DNA of 64,000 bases from Neospora caninum Liverpool. Its lineage: Eukaryota; Apicomplexa; Conoidasida; Eucoccidiorida; Sarcocystidae. Location: assembly GCF_000208865.1 (NCBI RefSeq), contig NC_018389.1, positions 372,001 through 436,000 on the forward strand, read 5' to 3'. Positions 55,001 through 64,000 of this stretch are shown piece by piece. The notes below the pieces were generated by a model. The model saw only the letters and a list, made by a program, of their open reading frames with translations. It had not been told where the DNA came from and searched no databases. Made by a program: the position numbers and the translations under genes. The number at the start of each line of letters is the position of its first letter. The stretch's first letter is position 1.

Positions 55001-58000
55001 GGTGGACGGCGCGGACGACGCCATGGAAGATAAACAAAAAAGCGCGACCAGGAAACATCTGAGGCTCGTGTTCTTCGACAAAAAGGAAAATTAAAACAGG
55101 GAGGGAAGCAGAGAGGGGCGAAGTGCGCATTTCCGTGACTCTCCATCGTCGCACCCGAAGAGACCACAGACGTCGATTCGGTTAGGAAGCTTGCTCAAGA
55201 AAGCGGGAAGGAGATCTAGGCCCTCGCCGGTCACGTTGGAGATGCAGAACACGGGACAAACCTGAAACGAAAAGAGCAGCGAGAAGCGTGTGAAGACGAG
55301 AGAGAAGGGGAAGAAGGGAAGGAGAGGCCGCCGAGAACACAGGAACACGAATAGAAGAGAGACAACACAAAGGGACGTGGCGTGAAGCAACGAAAAGGCA
55401 ACAGAGAAGGGAGACATATTGCCGCCTCGAGTCCCGTCTAACGCAGCAGTCTAAGAAGCGAAGCAGAGACCCAAACGAAAACTGCGGTGATGGCCAAGTC
55501 GAGCGTCGATGTTCACGCTTGTCTCTTTGGTTTGCTCGTACCCGCCCAGAAGCGACACAGTTCGCCAGAGCCTCCACCTCCTCACGTTTCTTCACCACTG
55601 AAGAAAGCAGAGAAACAGGCAGGTCGGAAGCCCTGAGAAACGAAGCATCCGGACGACTCTTTAGAAAACCGCTTTCAACTCCGCCGGCCAAACACTGCCG
55701 ATGGTGAAGAGACATCAATAGGCAGAAGGCCAGCGGGCGTTTCGTTCTGTCCAAAAGACTGCTTTTCTCCACCCCACTGAGAAAAGGCGGAGAAGAGCGA
55801 AGTGGAAGTGACGGGAGAAAGGGGTGCCTTTTTTCGGAAAGGGGACTGTTTCCTAATGGGAATTTCCGGCGCCTTCTCGCGCCACGAAGCACTTCATTCC
55901 CGGGCCAGTCTGAACCGCTTGAGGCAGACGAGAGAGTGTCTGTGTCTCTCAGTTTGGGTGGGATGCGTGCGCGGTGCTCTGTTGCCTTCTTCGTTAGTGG
56001 TTCGTCGTTTCGCAAAGCAGCAAGGCATTAAAAGAATGCCGGAACACCATCTGATTGTTCATTCCGCTTCGATCGAGCCATATGCCGCACGTAGGCGGGC
56101 AAGGGCGCGGCAAGGAAAGGAACGAGAAAATCGGCGCGAACAACAAGTCGACAGGAAAAGCCGTTTCCAGATCCTTCTGAGAAACCCGCGAATCCCAGTG
56201 TCTCTGTCCCCGCCCGCATCATGGCGACGCCGCTTTGCTTCACGGGGTTTTGTGCGTTTACGGCCCTGCGTTGCTCACTTATCGGCAGTTTCCGAACCGC
56301 CGGGTGCTTTAGCACCTTGAACACCGACTCGACCGTCCTTTTGAGGGCGTGCTCCGGGGTCATGTCGATTTTTGTGACGACGACGAAGAACGGCAGACGC
56401 AGCGCCAGCACAATGCCCAAGTGCTCCTTCGTCATTCGCTGCAGGCCACTGTTCCCGGCGATCACCACCATGGCGTAGTGTGGAAAGGAAGCAGCCAAAC
56501 CGAAAATGGTGGTTTTCAAGTAGCGCGCGTGGCCACAAAGATCCAGGAAAGTCACGATCTTCGCCGCCTCCTCCACAACGGAGCGCCAAGACGCGTTGCG
56601 AGGCGCGCCGGCTGCCGGTCGCGCAGCAGCATGCGGAGGCGCGACAGACGAGAAAGAAGAAGCCGCAGAAAGGCAAGGGGAAGAAGAAGAAAACAGAGAA
56701 GGGGGAGAAGGAGACGGGGAGGTGGAGAGGTGCTTTGCGTTCGATTCCGTTTGAGATTCGACTGTGAATGGTGCGGGAGCGGTCCCAGGGGGATCCTCAG
56801 ACGTGGCGTCTTCTCCCTGGTCTGCAGTTGCCACTTGAGATGCGTCAAAAGGCGGACCAACTTCTCCGTGCTCCTGGTGTCTGAATTCTCCAGAAGAAGG
56901 CTCTCGCTGTCCTGCCTGGGCCCCACCTGCGTCCTTCTCGTCGACGCCCGACGCATGCGCGCCATGGGAAGCCCTCGAGCAAGGAGGGACGGTAGGAAAG
57001 GAAGAAGACCCTGGACGATGGGGAGAAGGCGCGAGGGGGGTGGCTGTGCGAGACAGGAGACGCTGCGACGATCGGGAAGGATGGCGTGAAGGGATGATTT
57101 CCCGGCCGTCGCGCGTGAAGCCGAGAATCTCCGTGGCGACGGAAGAGCTGCGGCCTGAGTGGGACAGCGTGGAAGCAAGAAAACGCAAAAGGAACCGCAT
57201 AAAGACAAAGTGGAGACAGGGGAGAAGAAAACCAGCGGAGCCTTCGAGAGAAAACAGAGAAGAATGAAGGACCGAGGCAAAGAAGAGAGATAACTACAAG
57301 AAAAAAAAGACAAGACTCCGACAAGGAGGGCAGCGGGGATGGACCCTGTGCTCCCGGAGACAGTCTGCGATGTTTTTCTGGTGCACCCTCTTCTCCATCT
57401 GTCTCTGTCTTCTTTCCCGCGCACACCAACTGTCTCGGCAGTCGTCGGCCCTATTCTCCATTGCAGTGGCGCTGTCAAGTCCTTCAGCCTTCTCGCGCGT
57501 GTTCGCGTCCTCCTGTTTCCACATACGGTGTCTCCTTCCTACCTGACGTAGCCTCGTGAGAATAGTTGAAAATGGTCGATCTCATCAGACCCCGGCCGTC
57601 GTCGAGACGGTGGCCAACCAAGACGCCCACCAGCGTCGTCTTTCCACTGTCTACGTCCCCAACAACAGCGACTTTCACATCGATACAACTAGAGGGCCCT
57701 GCGCTGTCCTGCTCATGTTCTGCCGCCTCAGCCTCTGCCTTTCCTGTCGCTTCTTCCTTCCTCCCCCTCTCTTCTCCCTCGTCTCTCCCGCACTGCTCCG
57801 TCTCCCCTCGAAAATCGTCAGGATAGGAGACTCTCAGCGGTTCCATCTTCTCTCCATCGATCGCCTCCGATCCCTTTCCCATTTCTTCACCTTCGCTGAA
57901 GGGGTTGTGCGGCGCCGGCGCGAGACTCGCGACGGATGTGAGGGGCGGCAGCCCACACGCCACCACGGAGACAACTCTCGCACTCGGGCCTTGGGGCTCG

Positions 58001-58294
58001 GAGACAGGCTCGGAAACGAACCCGAAGAGGGGACAGGATCCACACGCACACGACTGGGCTGCGAGCGGGTCCCCGACGCAGAAGCAGGGCGAAGCCGGCC
58101 TCCAGGAGACGGCAGCTGCGGAGACAACGTGGGAAGCGGAGGAAGAAAAAATACGAGTAGAAGTCGCTATTCCCTGACGGCGAGACGACGCAGGCGCGGC
58201 AGAAGAATGAGAGCCGGGACGATTTGAATTGGAGCGGGAAGAGATGTAGAGGTCCGAAGGAGCCCACACTGTGTGCTTGAAGGGTCGTGGCACG
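52011..58294 (-). CDS. GTPBP1: GTPBP1/GTPBP2-type translational GTPase (5' end uncertain)
   Basis: Ten exons, read from the right: about 58,294-57,543, 57,154-56,279, 55,597-55,542, 55,261-55,155, 54,729-54,618, 54,110-54,027, 53,561-53,481, 53,178-53,058, 52,765-52,663 and 52,107-52,011. Phases agree throughout and encode at least 795 residues. The GTPase motifs are intact: P-loop GDVDSGKT (57,660-57,637), DLCGH for the switch II region, and TKID for guanine specificity. EF-Tu-like domains follow (SVPGVGLVVSGT, LFLGPD, RGQAVSM, FRKGMV, HIGNVRQPARV, LRTGDKG, VFREGR). Family members bind aminoacyl-tRNA, act on ribosomes and promote mRNA decay through the exosome. The second exon carries a Ser/Pro/Glu-rich insert between ILGF and the DLCGH motif, longer than in animals. 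The first exon probably begins at an acceptor near 58,295, so a start exon upstream is missing. Confidence 0.88.
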
Positions 58295-61200
58295 CTGGAG
58301 AGCAAAGTGGAGAGAGAGGCAACCGGGCTAAGAGGAAGGAGCCAGACGAGCACAAAGCAGACCGGAAAGCGAGGAAGGACCAGGATGAGGATTGGCGCTC
58401 GGCAGTGAACGCGACGCAGACGGAGACACGCGTGAGGAAGGGGACGGCGGGGGCTGACGAGAAAGGTGAATGAGAGAGGATGAACATGGCACAGGAACCT
58501 TCTGGACTAGGGAGGGACCGCAAACCGAAAGGATACAAGCGAACGTGGACGAGGTGACTGAGGATGACGAGTCAGACCTGGAACTGGAAGTGACTGGGAG
58601 CGTAAGGGAGACAGAGAGAACGCCTCACGCGTGTCGGCAAAAATGAAAGCAATGGCAAAACGCGAGCAAGAAGACGAAAATGGCTGCCGAAAAGACCTTG
58701 TGCGTCTCCTTGAGAGAAAGACTCCAGTCCACGGGTCCCAATCGGCACAGATGCGAGGAGACACAGCTCGCCAGGCTCGGGCGTGGCGTGCCGGTTCACT
58801 CCGTTTTGAGTCGATGAGATGTCTGGAAAAGTGGGAGGGAAGACAAGAGAAATGAGGCGGACGAAGGACAGCAACTTGCTCAACCTTTTCACGACTTCCA
58901 TGAAGAGAGCTCAGAAAAGTACACAATAGGAAACCGACTCCCGTCTCCATCGGTGACCTCGCGTGCCATGGGCGGGGCGACGGCACAACTCCAGTGGCTG
59001 CGTGGTCCCGAGGTTTCTTGCGGGGCAAGGCGTGACATCCCAAGACTGCGTCTGGTCGTCCGGGAAAAAGAAAAGTGAAAGCGAAGGAAACGCCAAGTCC
59101 TGCCCAGCTACTCGGGGAGCAAAATGGCGAGGAAACCGAGGGAGATTGGATCGCTGGGAGAAAATGACACAGCGGAGACGAACCCCCGCGTTTGCACCCA
59201 CCAGCCTGTGGCTAGCCGCCGTGACTGACACAGCCAAGGCTTTTCCGCCCTAAGAAAAACTGTAGAGCAAAGGAACACAGGAAACGCACTGGAGATGCAG
59301 GAGAGCTTTCGCTTCTAGTAACTTGTCTTTTCTTCCCTGTTCAGCCAGTCTCCTCTGATCCTTTGTCCGGCCCCGTAGGCAAACTGCTGCTCCGGGGTTC
59401 CTGCCAGGCGTCGAGCCAAAGTGAACAAAACGATCGAATCGATGGGAGAGGATCAGTGCTTTTACGATCGAATCGATGGGAGAGGATCAGTGCTTTTACG
59501 TTTAACGAGTTAATAAGCACCGCTTACATATGCCCAAAGCTTTTTATCTGTAAACGCGAGTCAGCCCGTAGGAGACGGGCAACCAGCTCGGCTTCTTTCG
59601 CGAGTCTGGTCCACTGCATTTGGAAGAGCTAGTAGCCGACGAGGGTCCATGCGTGCTCTAAGAATGCAAACCACGAGACTTAAACCTGGGAACAACACAC
59701 GTCGGCCCGATGCCTCAATCTGTGCTTCTCTCTCTGTGTGAACGTACAGCTCTTGGCGTCGACCTCTAGGCATGTGAATTTGGCTATCTAGATGCACACA
59801 CACGAAATCAACGCGAAAATACTCTTGTAATATCCGCGTTAATTTATGAGGCCCACGACGAGTTGACGGCTCCAATCATGCCAGCTGAAGCCCATACGCG
59901 CGTCTCGTTGCGCTGCCGCTCTTTTTTGTGCCGAATGGTTGGAGAACGGCCTCACCTTTCGTTTCCTACATTGTGAGACTTACGAACAGTAGAAAACAGG
60001 AAACGTGTGAGATCCACCGCGTTTGCTTCGTTGGCGCTGCCTGGCAAGAGCTATCAGGCCAGTGCTTTGGATGGGAACGACCACTCACGCGGCGTCTGTA
60101 CCGCGAGTCTGCGTTTCAAAACGGTTTCGATCCCCAAAAGCGGGGAGAAAAGACAAGTTGCGTCTTTGTTGAGATTCGCACAAAGACACCAGCTACTTGT
60201 TTTCCTTGATTTCGTGCTTGCTGTGGAACGGAAGATGATGGGTGCCAACGGGTAATGAAAGCGTTAGGTTTCCCACCTAAGACACAAGCAGAACCGGGGT
60301 CGTATTGCTTGCTTCTCGTGTATCTGTTTCTTTCATGACGACAAAACAGATGAAGTGGCTCGGCAGAAGGGCAGGGGAAGCTGGCCTGCATCTTCTCCCA
60401 TCAGGAAAAAGGCGAACTGCCAAAGTTCTCTGCATTAAGGAGAGCAATCGAAAACACTCTGCACTACAGTGCCCCTCTGAGGAGCACACAAGGTGCCCGT
60501 CTTTGTTCCAACAGGGAGAGGCCGGTACGTCTCCAGCAATCCTTCTTTTCTCTTGCAAAACGAGGCCTCGCCCTCCAGCTGACAAGGGTCCGAAGGAGGG
60601 ATGCCGCTGGGCCCACACTGGGCTCCGAAGCTCGTCCGTTCCGACTCAGAGCCCGCGGGGCTGGGGCCAGAAAAGCATCTAAAACTACAGCAAAGTGCAA
60701 CGAACCTCAGAAGAAGACTTGAGTAGTTGTGTCTGAGCAAAAACGAAAAGTTCTTACCAGGAAATATGGAGAGCGACTGAAAAGGACAAGGATGGTCGGG
60801 CGGCTCAGACGTGAGGAGACGGCTCAGACTCAGACACCGGATTCTCTGGGCGAAGGGAGCAAAACAGGAACCTGACTCTTATGAAAAGAGACACCAAAAC
60901 AGACGTAGACGCGCTATGATAGTTCGATTCCATCTAGGCTGAGGACTGGCGGCTTACCTCCTAGTTACGGAGTACATCAAACGAAGCACATTCTCGTGGG
61001 CGCCTGAAACCCGTTCTAAATGGCTCACTAACAAAACGAAGAAACCGAGACCCTGTTTCTGTGTCGTGGACGGTTTTTCAGACCTGGCGACCAGTGCAAA
61101 AGGCAGGGAACACTGGTAAAGTCTCTCGGCCAATCACACCGAAAAACTCATGTCTTCTAACTCTCGGTCTGTCACACTCGCAAGAACGTGACCCTCTCTC

Positions 61201-62728
61201 TTGGAGAGTGCGCCGCACACGTTGAGATTCATTCGCTGTTCCCGTCGTCAGGAGCCCGCGGTTCGCGCATCTGACGGCTTGACTTCTCTCAGTCTCATGT
61301 ACAGCCTCTGCAATCAGAAACACACTGTGCGCAGAGATCGACCAATTGCCGTGAGTTCAGCAGGTGGTCATCGTTGTATTGTTCCAGTGGAGGCTCCGCT
61401 GGTTAACACAACGGCGTTCCGTGCTGATTGACAGGGCCGATTGCCTCTTGTGCAACAGAGAGCGCTCGCACTCGCATGCTGCCGAGTTTCTCATCTGAAC
61501 GCGTTGGTCGGGCTATAACCGGTTTTGGGTGGCATTACTTTCATCACCGCATACTATGCTAGCAAATACATTTCACGTACGGTATCTCTGTATAGTGTGT
61601 GAAATACGCCTCTCGAAGATTCGTTCGCGTTCATGAAAGTCGATAGCTGCCGTCTAACTCGAGCATAAATTCGGAGTGTCGCTTCAGCTGGTGAAAGGGG
61701 AGTGTTCTGCCGGCTTCTGCAGGGAACAGAAGCTGCTGACAGCTTTGCAGTCAAAGTGCTACGAATCAGACTTTAGAAGCGTATTAATGAATGCGCGGCT
61801 TCCGTGGCTACCCTGATGTGTGACACTTTGCTCTTGATGTCAATCCGATGGCCAGTGTGCACAACTCTGAGTATTCTCACAGTCTAGACGATCCTGCTGA
61901 TGTCTGGGGGTAAAAACTATATCTTGCACATTTGGTCCATCTTTAATGCTCTCATGTTTGTATTTACCAATTCTTATGGGGTGGATTGGCTTTGCGGATT
62001 TAAAGATTACCGTCCGATTTCGGTGCTGGTGCTCATAGGAGCACCGGGTTCTACCGCAGTTGACGTAATCTCCAAAGCGCTGCCAATAATCGCTCCCATT
62101 GAGACTAAAACATTAACTGAGCGAGTTACAGAACCGACACCCTACGCATCGCGCCTCGACGGCACCGCAGGTGTTTTGCCACGCGTGCGGCAGACATTTC
62201 TGCGCCCGTTGCCGTTTACTGTGAATGCTTATTTCCGTGTCCAGCGAGCGGAGAAACGGGAACAAAGTATGTCTCCTCAGGCACTCTCATCGCGTAGATC
62301 GCCACACAAACGAACTTTGGGAGAAAAGGGAGACACAAAAGACACAGAAAATGAACGCCAATAATACGAACGAGAGAAGGAAGGAGATGCGTTAGCCGTG
62401 CAAAAGAGGGGACAGATCGACCTATTTTATAACTGGCTCGGCGAGTGCTTCCGATCTTTCTGTCGTTTGCTCCGAAGAAGTACGACGGGACAAAGGACAG
62501 AATGGGAGGGAAAGAAGTGGTCACATATTCCTGCGTCTTTATTGTTACGCTGGTAGAGTGACAGAGAAGAAGAGGTGAAGACGCGTGATCTCCGTCGTGC
62601 TCTCATCTTCCTTCTCTCTTTGTCTTCCACCCTCTGTTTGCTGTCTCCTCCTCTCTCGTTTTTCCTCTGCTCTTTTGCTCTCCATAGCTTCCTGTCAGAC
62701 CCGAAACTTGCACAGTTCTCTCGCCCTC
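58295..62728. other. Gene-poor region upstream of the GTPase gene
   Basis: The first 1 kb probably holds the missing 5' exon(s) and UTR of the GTPase gene; a stretch at about 58,705-58,830 on the minus strand, after CTTTTCCAG, is one possibility. Further right I see no supported gene. The DNA at about 61,500-62,100 is AT-richer than its neighbours and is discussed as a possible organellar insertion. Confidence 0.45.
59431..59498. repeat. 34-bp perfect tandem duplication
   Basis: Copies at 59,431-59,464 and 59,465-59,498 are identical and start CGATCGAATCGATGGG. Perfect identity suggests a recent event. Each copy contains the palindrome-like CGATCGAATCGAT. Confidence 0.95.
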
Positions 62729-63009
62729 TCACGGGAACGTCTCCGCAAGACGCACAAGAAACAGTGAAACTGTCTCGCTCCTATCTTCTCTTTTTCGTTC
62801 GGTAGCTCCATCGAAAATTCGCATTGCCTCGTGAATAAAACCGATCAACTCCTCGAGAACACAGGAGTGTCTCTCCCTTGCTGTCACTGTAGGAACGAGA
62901 TCGCCGGGCGCAGAGAGTGCGGCTTTCCACCAAATTTCCTTCGTAGCTCGTGTTCGTTTCGCTGTGAGAAGTTCCATCACTTCAAATATTTGAAAATGTC
63001 CTTGGCAAC
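62729..63009 (-). CDS. Candidate exon of a right-edge minus-strand gene
   Basis: TTGATTTTCAG gives a strong acceptor at 63,010, and one following frame is open for about 90 codons to TGA 62,729-62,731. It includes a balanced, helical stretch (EVMELLTAKRTR, EIWWKAALSAPGD, VLEELIGFIHEAM). A second frame (VAKDIFKYLK then stop) would instead be a short terminal exon. I cannot decide between them, and no family is recognised. Confidence 0.35.
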
Positions 63010-63789
63010 CTGAAAATCAACGCAGTACGGGGCACGCGAGTCAGTTGACGGGGACGAGAAACGCTGACACGGCTAGTCAACATAAAAAGAAAACCGAAAA
63101 CCTTTCCTCCCTACGGAATATACATTCACATTTGCAGATATATAAACATCGATACGTACATACGGCGGCCCTTATACACAAATATTTACTCATAGAGATG
63201 CACCTGTAGGTATATGTCGAGACAGGTATCTTCATAAATACAGATGGGTATATATGTATACAGAGAGGTCGACGAATAGAGAGGTTTACAACTCCTGCTG
63301 TCTTCTCAGATACGCATGTGTATCTGCAGGGGATAAACTCTGGACAACGACAACACAGCACATCCAAGGAGCGAGACAGGAGAGAAAAACGCGCGGTCAC
63401 TTACACATCTGTCGATGCAAACATGAAGCTCCTCATACTGTCCTGAGCAGTTGCCTTTATTGTCGGTGCGCGCTCTCACGCGCTTTGTGCAGGCCTGAGA
63501 CACAAGACGGAGAGGGAGAAGAAAGCGACGAGATAAATACAGGAAACCCGACCAGATGGAAACGTGGACATGCAATACTTCGAGAGACACGGACGGACGC
63601 AAAAATCGATACGTGGAGGTATGCAGATCGATAGAGAAATAACGAAGAGTCATATACATAAATAAATGCATACATATCAACGGGTACCGAGCGCGGGAGA
63701 CGAACCGGAAACAAAAGAAGGGACAGAGGAGACAAAACACTGGGACAGAGGCGGAATTCCAGGTCCTCAAAAGAAGTACGCACACTAAC

Positions 63790-64000
63790 ACTAGGAAATG
63801 TATACGGGGAAAAGTTTTCAAAATATTTCCGAAAACTGGTTTCTGCGTCCAGTTCTCGCTCTCCAGCATTAGAACGCCGAATGTCCTCGTATGGCGAAGG
63901 CACTCCTTCAAACGCCCTCTGCGAGACACATCACGGCGTCGCTGTGCGCACAGCTCCTCTGCTTTCCTCTTTTTCTCTTGTCTCTGTTCTTCTCCTTTTC
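63790..64000 (-). CDS. Candidate exon of a minus-strand gene running off the right edge
   Basis: One minus frame is open from the window edge. It starts with a charged coiled-coil-like stretch (QRQEKKRKAEELCAQRRRD) and continues with RLKECLRHTRTF, LMLESENW and PVFGNI. No donor was fixed; candidates lie near 63,795-63,840. It could be an upstream exon of the gene with the acceptor at 63,010. Family unknown. Confidence 0.35.

Noticed and set aside
1..64000. CRISPR arrays, bacterial operons, insertion sequences, transposase or rRNA genes
   Set aside because: None seen; the DNA is eukaryotic with spliced genes and no repeat-spacer structure or recognisable transposase.

Overview
The window is eukaryotic nuclear DNA from a coccidian apicomplexan, most probably Toxoplasma gondii or a close relative such as Hammondia. 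Three things support this. There are many tandem SRS (SAG1-related, GPI-anchored surface antigen) genes with the family's two six-cysteine domains. The conserved genes carry many small exons with GT..AG introns. The intergenic DNA is long and pyrimidine-rich or microsatellite-rich. From memory only, SRS arrays lie near the Rieske gene on T. gondii chromosome IV, but I could not check this, so SRS copies are left without symbols.

Layout. 1-2.7 kb: the 3' end of one SRS gene, then a 5'-truncated, multiply frameshifted SRS pseudogene. 4.8-8.6 kb (minus): an eight-exon PRP19 splicing factor. 10.9-14.1 kb (plus): a five-exon Rieske iron-sulfur subunit of mitochondrial complex III, divergent from PRP19. 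17.4-27.4 kb: plus-strand SRS copies (one with a single nonsense codon, one intact, one with a leader frameshift, one 5' fragment). 27.4-40.1 kb: minus-strand SRS copies (two intact, one with a stop in its leader, one with a leader frameshift). The plus and minus arrays converge, and the switch is at about 27,405. 40.4-43 kb: possible exons of an unassigned plus-strand gene. 44.5-50.7 kb: a very large coccidian protein of unknown function, probably spliced near its 3' end. 52.0-58.3 kb (minus): at least ten exons of a GTPBP1/GTPBP2-type translational GTPase. 58.3-64 kb: mostly gene-poor DNA, with possible exons of another minus-strand gene at the right edge.

How it works together. PRP19, Rieske and the GTPase are housekeeping genes that frame a fast-evolving surface-antigen array. 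The array shows recent exchange: a 351-bp tract is almost identical in three plus-strand copies whose flanks differ, and two blocks of gene plus flank are duplicated. Disabling changes cluster in the short signal-peptide leader of otherwise open SRS frames. These copies may act as unexpressed donors of sequence for gene conversion, or may simply be young pseudogenes. All exon boundaries were set by eye from splice signals, frame and family homology.
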